Source of the DNA: Herbiconiux sp.
GTDB lineage: Bacteria; Actinomycetota; Actinomycetes; Actinomycetales; Microbacteriaceae
Reading direction: 5' to 3'
DNA length: 64,000 bases
NCBI RefSeq assembly: GCF_004297105.1
Contig: NZ_SCVE01000001.1
Span: 79,996-143,995 of the forward strand
This document shows, one piece after another, positions 34,825-43,990 of this stretch (positions are counted from its first letter, which is position 1; every line of letters starts with the position of its first letter). Position numbers and translations under genes: made by a program. The notes under the pieces are model-generated. The model did not search any database and had not been told where the DNA came from. It saw only the letters and a program-made list of their open reading frames with translations.

Positions 34825-36270
34825 TTATCCCAACGCGGTGCGGGCGTCGTCGATGGCGATGATCCCGGACGACTGACGCGCCGTGGCGACGGCCTCCTCG
34901 GCGATCGTGTGGCGATTGTCGAGTTGCTCACCGATGCGTCGTGCAAGCGCGGGATTCGTGCGCACGGCCGCATCCACCGCGTCTCGGGGCACCTTCAACA
35001 CCACGATCGGGCCCGACGCCACGGCGAAGTAGGTGGTGGGCTGCCGGGTGAGCGCGGTGAGACCCACCGACTCACCCGGCTCGACCTCGGCGAACTGCAG
35101 CTGACCGTTCTCGAACGGCGTGGTGAGCACCAGCGAGCCCGTGATCACGATGCGCAGGCTGTCGGGCACCTGGCCGATCGACTGCACGATCTCACCGGCG
35201 CCCCACTGCTCGAGGCGGCACCCGGGCGCGATGGTGTCGAGGTAGTCCGGGCCGAGGCTGAAGGCGGGGCCCACCATCGCGAGCGCGCTGCGCACGTTCT
35301 CCGGCGTGTTCACGGGGTCTGTCGAATCGCCGTCGAGTGCCAGGTCGTTGCGCCGGGCGGCATACCAGAGCCAGCTGAGGAAGGTGGTGAGCGCCTCATC
35401 CTCCCGAGCGGGGCTCGTCACCGGCAGGTTCACCACATAGCCCGCGCTGCCCGTGTAGGAGACCGCCGGCTTCTCGTGCTTGTCGAGCATCGGCAGACTG
35501 GACGCGACCTGCAGCAGCATGGCGGAGACCTGGTGCGGTGCGTCATCCGTGCTGAACTTCACGGTGGCGGATGCGACGTAGGCGCCCTCGGGCTGGCTCA
35601 GGTTCGTGAACGACGCACCGGCGAGCGAGGAGTTCGGAACGATCTGGATGCCGTTGCCGGTGTCGATGTGCACGGCGCGCCAGTTGACCTCCACCACCCG
35701 GCCCCGGCCACTCGGGGTGTTGAGGAAGTCGCCGAGTTTGAAGGGCTGCTCGAACAGGAGCAGCAGCCCTGAGATGACCGAGCCCACGGCGTTCTGCAGA
35801 GCGAGGCCGATGACGATCGAGGTGACACCGAGAGCCGTGACGAGCCCGCCGACATCCGCTCCCCAGACCCAGGAGAACAGCAGGGCGAGACCCACGAGGA
35901 TGAGCACGAGGCGCGCCAGGTCGACGAAGATCGAGGGCAGCCGCTTCTGCCAGCTACCCTCCGAGGCGTTGCTGAACATCGCCACGTTGAAGGCCGAGAG
36001 CACGAGCAGGATGAGGAGGAACCCGAGCACGGTGCCGACGACGCGCACCCAGTTGAGATCGAAGCTCTGATCGGACGCCAGGGTGAGCAGCACGAACAGC
36101 GCGGCGACGGGCACCACGAGGTTGCGCAGCAGACGCACCGGTTTCGCCGCCGGATTGCCGCGACGGGTGAGCGCCCCGAGGATCTCGGTGAGCACGACCA
36201 AGAGCACCGGGAGGCCGATCGCGAGACCGACGGCCCACGGGAACCACGGCTCCGTCCAGATCGCGGTCAT
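34825..36270 (-). CDS. MscS-type channel with C-terminal cyclic-nucleotide-binding-like domain
   Basis: A 481-residue membrane protein. Helices run at about 10-32, 49-66, 78-98 and 114-140. The pore helix and MscS beta domain follow: GGLVTALGVTSIVIGLALQNAVGSVISG (residues 141-168, read in parts), LLFEQPFKLGDFL, VNWRAVHIDTGNGIQIVPNSSL. Residues about 335-450 form a CAP-like cyclic-nucleotide domain (APGCRLEQWGAGEIV, GSLVLTTPF, EVEPGESVGLTALTRQPTTYF). In its phosphate-binding cassette the usual Glu and Arg are not in place (GLTALTRQ), so ligand binding is uncertain. The ATG overlaps the stop of the cyclase gene (TGATG). Such MscS-CNB proteins are known as bacterial cyclic-nucleotide-gated channels. 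Confidence 0.9.
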   Translation of the reverse strand: MTAIWTEPWFPWAVGLAIGLPVLLVVLTEILGALTRRGNPAAKPVRLLRNLVVPVAALFVLLTLASDQSFDLNWVRVVGTVLGFLLILLVLSAFNVAMFSNASEGSWQKRLPSIFVDLARLVLILVGLALLFSWVWGADVGGLVTALGVTSIVIGLALQNAVGSVISGLLLLFEQPFKLGDFLNTPSGRGRVVEVNWRAVHIDTGNGIQIVPNSSLAGASFTNLSQPEGAYVASATVKFSTDDAPHQVSAMLLQVASSLPMLDKHEKPAVSYTGSAGYVVNLPVTSPAREDEALTTFLSWLWYAARRNDLALDGDSTDPVNTPENVRSALAMVGPAFSLGPDYLDTIAPGCRLEQWGAGEIVQSIGQVPDSLRIVITGSLVLTTPFENGQLQFAEVEPGESVGLTALTRQPTTYFAVASGPIVVLKVPRDAVDAAVRTNPALARRIGEQLDNRHTIAEEAVATARQSSGIIAIDDARTALG

Positions 36271-38402
36271 CAGGTCACCTGCCACACCGTCTGGCTGGTG
36301 CCCCGGATCTCGACGGTCGAGACCTCACTCAGTCCGGTCGTGTCGGGCAGCTTGTCGCGCACCCGCTGGGTGAGGAAGATGCCCGGCTTGCCGGCGAGCG
36401 CCTGCACCCGGTTCGCCACGTTCACCGCGTCGCCCCACATGTCGTAGGCGATGCTGGCCTTGCCCACGAGCCCGCTGGTGACGGTTCCGCTGTCGATGCC
36501 GGCGCGGAGCGAGACGTTCGCATCATGCTGGGCATTGAAGCGTTCGACGATGCGGCTCAGCTCCACGGCGAAGTCGACGGTGCGGCGGGCGCTGTCGACG
36601 CGCGGCACGATGAGACCGCAGCTGGCGAGGTATCCCGAGCGCAGCGTACGCACCTTCTCCACGCCCGCCCTCACGGCGGCGTCGTCGAACTGGCGCATCA
36701 GGTCGTTGAGCAGGGTGAGCTCACGCTCGGTGCCGAGCGCGGCGCCGAATTCATCGAAGCCGGCCAGGTCGGCGTACACCACGGTCACGTCCTGATGGTT
36801 CTCCGCGATCGTCTCCTCGCCCTCCTGGTAACGGCGGGCCACCTTCTCGGGCATCACACTGAGCAGCAGTCGATCCGTCTCGGCCTTCTGCTCGTCGATG
36901 AGCTGCTGCTTGACCTGCAGACTTCGGCTCATGTCGTTGAAGGCGTTGGAGAGGTCGCCGAACTCATCGCGGGTCTTCGAGGTGACCTCGACCCCGAGGT
37001 CACCGCCGGCGACCTGCCGCACCGCGCCCACGAGAGTGCGCACCGGTCTCGCGAACACCTGGGCGAGGAGCAGGGAGAGCAGGGAGACCACGAGGATGAT
37101 CGCCAGGATGGCCAGGATGATGTTGCGGGTGAAGTCGTCGACCGGCGCGAAGGCCTCGGCCGTGGTGATGCTCGAGACGATCGCCCACTGCAGGCCGTCC
37201 ACGTTCAGCGGGGCATAGGCCGCGAGCACCTCCCGCCCCAGGTAACTCTGTGCGATGACGGTGCCTGACTCGCCGGTGAGCGCGAGCTTCACCGGAGTCG
37301 TATCCACCCGTTGCAGTTCGACGGTGCCGCCGACGTCGACCATTCGCTGAGCGAGATCGGGCGAGGAGCCACCGCGGACAGTCAGCTCTCTGAACTGCTC
37401 GGGGTCGTCGAGCAACAGCCGCGAGACCGAGCGCATGGTGAGGTCGGGGCCCACGAGGTAGGACTCGCCGGTCTCGCCGAGGCCCTGGCTCGCCCAGCTC
37501 TGGTCGCCCGTCATGACGGAGTTGATGGCGTCGATGGGGAGTTGGACGGCGAGCACGCCGTTCACCACGCCATCCGCTCCGATGGGCGAGACCGCCCACG
37601 CGACGGGAACACCGAGCGAGGGCTGGTAGCGCTCGAAGTCGGTGATCTCGGTGAAGCCGATCACGTTCGAATTCAGCGCGTCGTCGTAGGCGGTGGCCAG
37701 GTTCGAGCCCTTGTACGGGCCGGTCAGCACGTTCGTGCCGAGGTCGACGCCCTTGTAGACCGAGTAGACGACGTTGCCCTCGGTGTCGAGGATGAGGGCG
37801 TCCTCGTACTGGTAGCTCTGCGCCAGCTCGCGGAAGTAGGGGTTGTACTTGGCGTTCGCCGCCGACCAGGCGGAGCCGTCGCCCGCGTCGTCGACCAGGG
37901 CCGCGGCGTCGAAGTCGGTGGGAGGGGCCGTGTAGGCGGCCTGCAGGTGAACCTCGGCACTCGTGGTGGGTTCGAACACCGAGGGGTCGGACTCCTGGCC
38001 CGTTCGCGCTTCGAGCTCCGGAATGAACGTGTCGGTGTAGTAGGCGTTGACGGCGGCCTTCTCCGACGGCACGATCGGCTGCGCATTGAGTTCGGCGAAC
38101 GCGCTCGAGAACTCGATGGCCGCCTGATTGCCTGTGGCGCCGCTCGAGTCGAGGCGGAGCCCGTTCTTGATGTTGGTGAAGAGCGACTGGACCGCCTCGG
38201 TCTTCGCCTCACGCACGTTGGTGAGCTGGTCGAACGCCGCGGCCTGCAGACTGTCGCGGCCGTTGACGTAGCCCACCCACCCGACGACGAGGGTCGACCC
38301 GATGCTGACCGAGAGCAACATGATGAGCAGCTTCGACTGGATGCCCAGGCCACGGCGCCTCGACGCCGCGCCCTTCATCGAACCAAGTGAGACCTTCGCC
38401 AC
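36270..38402 (-). CDS. Membrane class III nucleotidyl cyclase with dCache sensor and HAMP
   Basis: A 710-residue receptor cyclase: membrane helix about 24-46, large extracytoplasmic double-Cache-like domain (47-420), second helix (427-449), HAMP (450-503), coiled linker, cyclase domain (535-700). D545 in VVYADLAGFDEF is the first metal Asp. The usual second metal Asp (IGD) is replaced by Ser in TLRSGYLASCGL (S589). The base- and ribose-contacting set YDMWGDAVNVANRV (D654, N661, R665) is kept. The enzyme may be active with altered metal binding, or be a degenerate partner. It is translationally coupled to a channel that has a cyclic-nucleotide-like domain, which suggests an external signal controls the channel. 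Promoter not identified. Confidence 0.9.
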   Translation of the reverse strand: MAKVSLGSMKGAASRRRGLGIQSKLLIMLLSVSIGSTLVVGWVGYVNGRDSLQAAAFDQLTNVREAKTEAVQSLFTNIKNGLRLDSSGATGNQAAIEFSSAFAELNAQPIVPSEKAAVNAYYTDTFIPELEARTGQESDPSVFEPTTSAEVHLQAAYTAPPTDFDAAALVDDAGDGSAWSAANAKYNPYFRELAQSYQYEDALILDTEGNVVYSVYKGVDLGTNVLTGPYKGSNLATAYDDALNSNVIGFTEITDFERYQPSLGVPVAWAVSPIGADGVVNGVLAVQLPIDAINSVMTGDQSWASQGLGETGESYLVGPDLTMRSVSRLLLDDPEQFRELTVRGGSSPDLAQRMVDVGGTVELQRVDTTPVKLALTGESGTVIAQSYLGREVLAAYAPLNVDGLQWAIVSSITTAEAFAPVDDFTRNIILAILAIILVVSLLSLLLAQVFARPVRTLVGAVRQVAGGDLGVEVTSKTRDEFGDLSNAFNDMSRSLQVKQQLIDEQKAETDRLLLSVMPEKVARRYQEGEETIAENHQDVTVVYADLAGFDEFGAALGTERELTLLNDLMRQFDDAAVRAGVEKVRTLRSGYLASCGLIVPRVDSARRTVDFAVELSRIVERFNAQHDANVSLRAGIDSGTVTSGLVGKASIAYDMWGDAVNVANRVQALAGKPGIFLTQRVRDKLPDTTGLSEVSTVEIRGTSQTVWQVT

Positions 38403-38533
38403 TGCGCCCCCGCACCCCGACCTGCTCGATCCGTGTGATCGCTAGGTAACTTCTATCACAGTGTTAACAACGACGAAAGCGGGTCACGGATGAGCGCGTG
38501 GGTGAACTCCCGAGTGTGGAGCAGACTTGTCCC

Positions 38534-39559
38534 ATGAGCTATGACGCCGACCCCACCCGCTACGACTCCTTCCCCTACCGCCGCGTCGGCCGCAGCGGAC
38601 TGCAGCTGCCCGCCGTCTCGCTCGGCCTCTGGCAGAACTTCGGCGACGACAAGCCGCTCGAGACGCAGCGGGCCGTTCTGCACCGCGCATTCGACGCAGG
38701 CGTCACCCACTTCGATCTCGCCAACAACTACGGCCCACCCTACGGCAGTGCCGAGATCAACTTCGGGCGCATCCTCGCGGAGGACTTCGGCCCCTACCGC
38801 GACGAGCTCGTCATCTCCACGAAGGCCGGCTACGACATGTGGCCCGGCCCCTACGGCAACTTCGGCTCGCGCAAGTACCTGCTCGCGTCGCTCGACCAGT
38901 CGCTCGAACGGTTGGGCCTCGACTACGTCGACATCTTCTACTCGCACCGCGCCGACCCCGACACCCCACTCGAGGAGACCATGGGAGCCCTGCACACGGC
39001 CGTGCAGTCGGGTCGTGCGCTCTATGCGGGCATCTCCTCCTACTCCCCCGAGCGCACCCGGCGGGCCGCCGAGATCCTCGCCGACCTCGGCACACCCCTG
39101 CTCATCCACCAGCCCTCGTACTCGATGTTCAACCGCTGGGTCGAAGACGGCCTGCTCGACACCCTCGGCGAACTCGGTGTCGGCTGCATCGCCTTCTCCC
39201 CCTTGGCTCAGGGCCTGCTCACCGACCGCTACCTGAACGGTGTTCCGGATGACTCGCGCGCCGCTCGCGAGGGCTCCATGTCGGCCCGGATGCTCACCGA
39301 TGAGACGCTCGAGCGCGTCCGCGGCCTGAACGCGATCGCCGAATCGCGCGGGCAGACGCTCGCCCAGCTCGCGCTCTCCTGGGCGCTGCGCGACGACCGG
39401 GTCACGAGCGTGTTGATCGGCGCCTCATCCGTCGCCCAGCTCGACGACAACCTGGCGGCCGTCGAGAACATCTCGTTCACGCCGGAGGAGCTGGCACGCA
39501 TCGACGACTACGCGGGCGACCGCGACATCAACCTCTGGGCCCCGTCGTCAGCCGTCTGA
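38534..39559 (+). CDS. mgrA: Aldo/keto reductase, MgrA/YghZ type
   Basis: A 341-residue NADPH-dependent reductase. The catalytic tetrad is visible: Asp in HFDLANNYGPPYGSAE with the following Tyr, Lys in VISTKAGYDMWPGPYG, and His in DIFYSHRADPDTPLEETMGAL. ALYAGISSYSPERTRRAAEIL and IAFSPLAQGLLTDRYL complete the family pattern; SVLIGASSVAQLDDNL binds the cofactor. Members reduce L-glyceraldehyde 3-phosphate or methylglyoxal. ATG 38534 fits the family N-terminus. Divergent from the cyclase gene by about 130 bp. Downstream is a strong palindrome. Confidence 0.93.
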   Translation: MSYDADPTRYDSFPYRRVGRSGLQLPAVSLGLWQNFGDDKPLETQRAVLHRAFDAGVTHFDLANNYGPPYGSAEINFGRILAEDFGPYRDELVISTKAGYDMWPGPYGNFGSRKYLLASLDQSLERLGLDYVDIFYSHRADPDTPLEETMGALHTAVQSGRALYAGISSYSPERTRRAAEILADLGTPLLIHQPSYSMFNRWVEDGLLDTLGELGVGCIAFSPLAQGLLTDRYLNGVPDDSRAAREGSMSARMLTDETLERVRGLNAIAESRGQTLAQLALSWALRDDRVTSVLIGASSVAQLDDNLAAVENISFTPEELARIDDYAGDRDINLWAPSSAV

Positions 39560-39568
39560 CTCTCCCCA

Positions 39569-39622
39569 GATCCGTCACTTTTTGCGCGAGATGGCTCTCG
39601 ATCGCGCAAAAAGTGACGGATC
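39569..39622. repeat. Dispersed palindrome, CCGTCACTTTT family (copy 2)
   Basis: The left arm GATCCGTCACTTTTTGCGCG plus A (39569-39589) pairs perfectly over 21 bp with TCGCGCAAAAAGTGACGGAT plus C (39602-39622), with a 12-base loop. It starts about 10 bases after the aldo/keto reductase stop and precedes a convergent ABC exporter stop. Nearly identical to the copy at 41670. Confidence 0.92.
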
Positions 39623-39667
39623 CAGGTGGTGCGGAGCGCGCTCGTGGGGTGCAGTAGGGCGTGAGGG

Positions 39668-41560
39668 CTACGCGCTCGTGAGCTGCTGGGCGTAGAGGGC
39701 GGCGTAGGCGCCGTCGCGGGCGAGCAGCTCGGAGTGCGTTCCCGACTCCACGATGCGGCCCTGGTCGACCACGAAGATGACGTCGGCGTTCACGATGGTG
39801 GAGAGCCGGTGCGCGATCGCGATGGTGGTGCGGCCGTCGGCCGCCGCATCCAGCGCGTCTTGCACGACGCGCTCGGAGATGGAGTCGAGTGCGCTCGTGG
39901 CCTCGTCGAGGATGAGCACGGCGGGGTCTTTGAGCAGCACGCGCGCGATGGCGATGCGCTGCTTCTCGCCGCCGGAGAGCCGGTAGCCGCGCTCACCCAC
40001 CACGGTGTCGTAGCCGCCCGGAAAGCTCATGATCCGTTCGTGGATGTTCGCCCGCCGGGCCGCGTCTTCGAGTTCGGCGGCCGTCGCGTCGGGCCGCGCG
40101 TAGCGCAGGTTCTCGGCGATGGTGGCGTGGAAGAGGTAGGTCTCCTGGCTCACGATGCCGAGCCGCCCGATGAGCGACTCGTGGCGCACGTCACGCACGT
40201 CGAACCCATCGACCCGCACCGCCCCCGATGATGCTTCATAGAGCCGGGGCACGAGGTACGACACCGTGGTCTTGCCCGCACCCGACGGACCCACGAAAGC
40301 GGCGAACTGCCCGGGTTCCACGGTGAACGACACGTCGTCGAGCGTCGGATGCTCGGGCTCGCCGTCGGGGTACACGAAACCCACGTGGTCGAACTCGACC
40401 CGGCCGGCGCGCGTGGTCGACGGCAGGTCGACCGCATCCGGAGCGTCGGTGATGGCGGGTTTCAGATCGAGGTACTCGAAGATGCGGGCGAACAGGGCAC
40501 CGGAGGTCTGGAGGTCGAGTCCGACGCGCATGAGACCGAGAAGGGGCCACATCAGGCGCGCCTGCACCGTGGTAAAGGCCACGATCGTTCCGGCGGTGAT
40601 GTCGACGCCGCCCGCGATGAGATAGCCCGCCACGAGGTACACCACGGCGGGCACGATCGAGAGCACGATCTGCACGATGGCGAAGAACCACTGACCGCTC
40701 ATCTGCTGCCGCACCTGCAGCTGGATCTGGTTGTCGTTCTCGGCGGAGTAGCGCGCGATCTCGGCACGCTGGCGGTTGAAGCTCTTCGCCAGCAGGATGC
40801 CCGAGACGCTCAGGGTCTCCTGCGTGATGGCGGTCATGTCGCTGAGCGACTCCTGCGTCTGCGAGGCGATGCGCGCGCGCACCTGCCCCACCCGCCGCTG
40901 CACCGACACGAGCAGCGGCATCAGGATGACGGCCACGAGCGTCAACTGCCAGCTGAGCAGGAGCATCGCCACGAGAGCGGCGATGACCGTCACCGTGTTG
41001 CCCAGCACACTGGACACGGTGTTGGTGAGTACGCTGGCCACCCCGCCCACGTCGTTCTGCAGTCGCGACTGGATGATGCCGGTCTTCGTTCGGGTGAAGA
41101 ACGCCAGCTCCATGCGCTGAAGGTGCGAGAAGAGGCGGATGCGCAGGTCGCCCATCACTCGGTTGCCCACGCGGGCGGTGAGGTAGGTCTGCCACACGCC
41201 GAGCGCCGCACCCACGATCCAGATGAGCACCATGAGGCCCACGAGTTCGAAGAGCACCGGGATGTTCGGCGTGCCGCTCGACGGGAACAGACCCAGATCG
41301 AAGGCCTGCTGAGTGAGCAGCGGGGGGATGACGGTGAGGGCGGCCCCGACGAGAACCAGGATGCCCGTGACGATGAGAGCGCTGCGGTACGGGATGAACA
41401 GGGTGGAGATGCGCCGCAGGAGGTGCGGGATCTTCGGAGCGGCTGCGTTCGCGGCCTTCTGTGCGTCGCGGTCGCCCCCGCTGACGCGACCACCGCCGCC
41501 CCCGCCCCCGCGCCCTCCGCGAAGGCCGCCGGCCGACGCCACGTCGCCCATCCTGCTCAT
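39668..41560 (-). CDS. ABC exporter (fused permease-ATPase)
   Basis: A 630-residue half-transporter. Six membrane helices (about 60-350) are followed by an ATPase with GPSGAGKTT (Walker A), LSGGEKQRIAIARVLL (signature), AVLILDEATSALDS (Walker B) and AHRLSTI (H-loop). This is the MsbA/BmrA type that homodimerises to export lipids, peptides or drugs. The N-terminus has a Gly-rich stretch GGLRGGRGGGGGGGRVSGG that varies in such proteins. ATG 41560 is chosen because GGAGGTGG lies seven bases before it; the longer frame to 41713 covers a palindrome. Substrate is unknown. Confidence 0.94.
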   Translation of the reverse strand: MSRMGDVASAGGLRGGRGGGGGGGRVSGGDRDAQKAANAAAPKIPHLLRRISTLFIPYRSALIVTGILVLVGAALTVIPPLLTQQAFDLGLFPSSGTPNIPVLFELVGLMVLIWIVGAALGVWQTYLTARVGNRVMGDLRIRLFSHLQRMELAFFTRTKTGIIQSRLQNDVGGVASVLTNTVSSVLGNTVTVIAALVAMLLLSWQLTLVAVILMPLLVSVQRRVGQVRARIASQTQESLSDMTAITQETLSVSGILLAKSFNRQRAEIARYSAENDNQIQLQVRQQMSGQWFFAIVQIVLSIVPAVVYLVAGYLIAGGVDITAGTIVAFTTVQARLMWPLLGLMRVGLDLQTSGALFARIFEYLDLKPAITDAPDAVDLPSTTRAGRVEFDHVGFVYPDGEPEHPTLDDVSFTVEPGQFAAFVGPSGAGKTTVSYLVPRLYEASSGAVRVDGFDVRDVRHESLIGRLGIVSQETYLFHATIAENLRYARPDATAAELEDAARRANIHERIMSFPGGYDTVVGERGYRLSGGEKQRIAIARVLLKDPAVLILDEATSALDSISERVVQDALDAAADGRTTIAIAHRLSTIVNADVIFVVDQGRIVESGTHSELLARDGAYAALYAQQLTSA

Positions 41561-41669
41561 AGGCCACCTCCGCTGCCGTGCCGCATCCGCTACGGCCCTC
41601 AGCGTACGCCGCACCGCCGACGCCGCCGACGCGTATCGCCGAGGGCGAAACCCGGTGCGCATCCTGGTG

Positions 41670-41729
41670 CCAGATCCGTCACTTTTGGCGCGAAATCCTC
41701 GCGAAATGCGCAAAAAGTGACGGATCTGG
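41670..41729. repeat. Dispersed palindrome, CCGTCACTTTT family (copy 3)
   Basis: CCAGATCCGTCACTTTTGGC (plus GC, to 41691) pairs with GCGCAAAAAGTGACGGATCT (plus GG, 41708-41729) over 22 bp with one mismatch, loop 16 bases. It lies between the ABC exporter's upstream region and the stop of the sugar permease on the same strand. The core GATCCGTCACTTTT is shared with the copy at 39569. Confidence 0.92.
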
Positions 41730-41741
41730 AGGGAGAGGCGA

Positions 41742-42725
41742 TCAGCCCTTCGTCGAACCTGCCAGCAGACCGCGCACGAAGAAGCGCTGCAGGGCGAAGA
41801 ACACGATGAGCGGCACCACGATGGCCACGAACGCGCCGGCGGTGAGCAGGTACCAGTCCTGCCCGCGCGACCCGGTGATCTCGGCCAGCAGCTTCGTGAT
41901 GGGGGCCACCGAGCCGTCTGCGAAGATCAGCGCCACGAGCAGGTCGTTCCACACCCACAGGAACTGGAAGATCGCGAACGAGGCCAGCGCCGGCATGGTG
42001 AGCGGCAGGATGATGCGGAAGAAGATCTGGCCGTGCCCCGCACCGTCGACCCGGGCCGCCTCGATGACCTCGCGCGGGATCTCCGACACGAAGTTGTGCA
42101 ACAGGAAGATGGCCAAGGGCAGCGCGAAGATCGTGTGCGCGATCCAGACCTGCGAGAAGGTTCCGTTCGACGGCACCCCCGAGAAGATCCAGTCGTTGCC
42201 CACCGCGATGCCGCGCGAGAAGAGCGACAGCAGCGGCACCAGAGCCATCTGGATCGGCACGATCTGGAGGGCGAACACCCCGATGAACAGCCAGTCCTTG
42301 CCCTTGAAGTCGATCCACGCGAAGGCGTAGGCGGCGAGCGCGGCGATGGCCAGGGGGATGAGCGTGGCCGGGATGGTGATGGCGATCGAGTTCACGAACG
42401 ACGACGCGATGGTCACCGAGGAGTTGCCCGACTGCAGCACCTCCGCGTAGTTGTCGAGCGTGAAGCTCGGGTTGGAGAAGATCGTCCACCAACCGGAGGT
42501 CTGGATGTCGTTGCGGTCGCGGAACGACGAGATGAGCAGACCGAAGGTGGGAACCGTCCACACGATCGCGATGATCAGCGCGGCGATGGTGGCGCCACGG
42601 CTCGTCAGTCGACGTTTGGTGCGCTTGATTCCCGATTCCTCGCGCTCCAGCGCTTTCTCGCCGCGGCGGAGCTGGCCTTCGGTGGACTTGTCGATCGGCA
42701 GGTCGATCGGCTGTACGGCGCTCAT
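41742..42725 (-). CDS. CUT1 sugar ABC transporter permease (MalG-type)
   Basis: A 327-residue inner-membrane permease with six helices and the conserved EAA loop EVIEAARVDGAGHGQIFFRIILP that docks to the ATPase. SFRDRNDIQTSGWW and NYAEVLQSGN precede the first periplasmic loop, as in AglG/MalG proteins. Its start ATG overlaps the stop of the companion permease (ATGA), so the two are co-translated. No ATPase gene is nearby; actinobacteria commonly use a shared MsiK ATPase. Likely substrate class is an alpha-glucoside or oligosaccharide, by family resemblance only. Confidence 0.93.
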   Translation of the reverse strand: MSAVQPIDLPIDKSTEGQLRRGEKALEREESGIKRTKRRLTSRGATIAALIIAIVWTVPTFGLLISSFRDRNDIQTSGWWTIFSNPSFTLDNYAEVLQSGNSSVTIASSFVNSIAITIPATLIPLAIAALAAYAFAWIDFKGKDWLFIGVFALQIVPIQMALVPLLSLFSRGIAVGNDWIFSGVPSNGTFSQVWIAHTIFALPLAIFLLHNFVSEIPREVIEAARVDGAGHGQIFFRIILPLTMPALASFAIFQFLWVWNDLLVALIFADGSVAPITKLLAEITGSRGQDWYLLTAGAFVAIVVPLIVFFALQRFFVRGLLAGSTKG

Positions 42726-43852
42726 CGGATCTCCCTCTGCTTCTTGATCTGTCGTGCGTTGTAGATGACGATCGGCATCACCAGGATGAACAGGATCACG
42801 GCGAAGGCCGCCGACCTGCCGTATTCGAAGTTCTTGAACTGCGTGTACATCTCGTTCGCGAGAACGCTCGTGTCGTTCGCGCCCGCCGTCATGGTGCGCA
42901 CGATGTCGAACACCTTCAGCGATGCGATGGAGATGGTGGTGACCACCACCACGAGCGACGAGCGGATGCCCGGCACCGTGACGTTGATGAAGCGCTGCCA
43001 GGCGTTGGTGCCGTCGAGTTCTGCCGCCTCGAGCTGCTCGGTGGGCACGCCCTTGATGGCCGCGGAGAGGATGACCATCGCGAATCCGGTCTGGATCCAG
43101 ATGAGCACGACGATCAGGAAGAAGGTGTTCCAGGGCGAGCCGGCCAGCCACTGCTGGGGTTCACCGCCGAACCACACCACGAGCTGGTTCAGCAGGCCGA
43201 TCTGGTTCTGGTCTTCAGGGCGGTAGGTGTAGACGAACCGCCAGATGATCGAGGCTCCCACGAACGAGATGGCCATCGGCATGAACACGATGATCTTGAA
43301 GAACTTCTCGCCGCGGCTCTTGTCGATGAACACGGCGTAGGCGAGGCCGAAGATGGTGGAGAGCGTCGGCACCACGAGCACCCAGATGATGGTGTTGAGG
43401 ATGACCCGCAGGTTCTGCGGGTTGGTGAGCACCCACGCGAAGTTGTCGAGCCCCACGAAGTTGCCCCGGCTCGAGAACAGCGAGTCGATGGCCGTCTTCA
43501 CCGTGGGGTAGATGAGCCCCACGATCAGCAGGATGATCGCCGGGGCGAGGAATCCGAAGAGCTGGAACAGGTAGCCCGCACCCTGCTTCGAACGGCGGTC
43601 GAGCCAGAAGAAGAGCAGGCCGAGGGCTGCGGCGATGAGCGCGGCCCACCAGACCGATCCGACCAGCACCAGGGCGAGGAACGGCGCGATGACGCAGACG
43701 GCGAGGCGGATGATCGTGTACTTGCGCCCCGACCGCGGGGCGATCTCGACGAAGAACAGGATCAGCGCGACGACGATGCCGAACGCGACGACCACGATGG
43801 GGATCTGGGCAAGCGGTGGCAGCTTCCCGACCCAGAGCAGGAACTCTGACAT
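42722..43852 (-). CDS. CUT1 sugar ABC transporter permease (MalF/AglF-type)
   Basis: A 376-residue permease with an extended N-terminus of three hydrophobic segments (VVVAFGIVVALILFFVEI, IRLAVCVIAPFLALVLVGSVWW, LIAAALGLLFFWL) before the usual six helices. The EAA loop is EQLEAAELDGTNAWQRFINVTVP. The longer N-terminus is characteristic of actinobacterial AglF-like proteins. It is 138 bp after the binding-protein gene, with a strong hairpin between them that may lower its expression relative to the binding protein. ATG 43852 is supported by AGGTTGTC upstream, a weak site. Confidence 0.92.
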   Translation of the reverse strand: MSEFLLWVGKLPPLAQIPIVVVAFGIVVALILFFVEIAPRSGRKYTIIRLAVCVIAPFLALVLVGSVWWAALIAAALGLLFFWLDRRSKQGAGYLFQLFGFLAPAIILLIVGLIYPTVKTAIDSLFSSRGNFVGLDNFAWVLTNPQNLRVILNTIIWVLVVPTLSTIFGLAYAVFIDKSRGEKFFKIIVFMPMAISFVGASIIWRFVYTYRPEDQNQIGLLNQLVVWFGGEPQQWLAGSPWNTFFLIVVLIWIQTGFAMVILSAAIKGVPTEQLEAAELDGTNAWQRFINVTVPGIRSSLVVVVTTISIASLKVFDIVRTMTAGANDTSVLANEMYTQFKNFEYGRSAAFAVILFILVMPIVIYNARQIKKQREIR

Positions 43853-43939
43853 GACAACCTTTCGAGTGCGACGGTGAACTCAATGCAGGCCCGACGCATC
43901 GGCGTCGTTGTGACACCGTACACCGGACCGGGGTGCACG

Positions 43940-43969
43940 GAGGCCGCCCGAATCTCTCCGGGCGGCCTC
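43940..43969. terminator. Intercistronic hairpin between binding protein and permease
   Basis: GAGGCCGCCCG (43940-43950) and CGGGCGGCCTC (43959-43969) are exact 11-bp arms with an 8-base loop. Located 21 bases after the binding-protein stop. It may act as a partial terminator or RNA-stability element that makes the abundant binding protein exceed the membrane subunits, as is common in ABC import operons. Confidence 0.75.
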
Positions 43970-43990
43970 GGTGCGAGGTGGCCTAACCGA

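Noticed and set aside
34825..38402. Pycsar-type antiphage system
   Set aside because: Pycsar cyclases are soluble uridylate/cytidylate cyclases with small TM or TIR effectors. Here the cyclase is a receptor with a Cache domain and the partner is a full MscS channel; no other defence genes are close.
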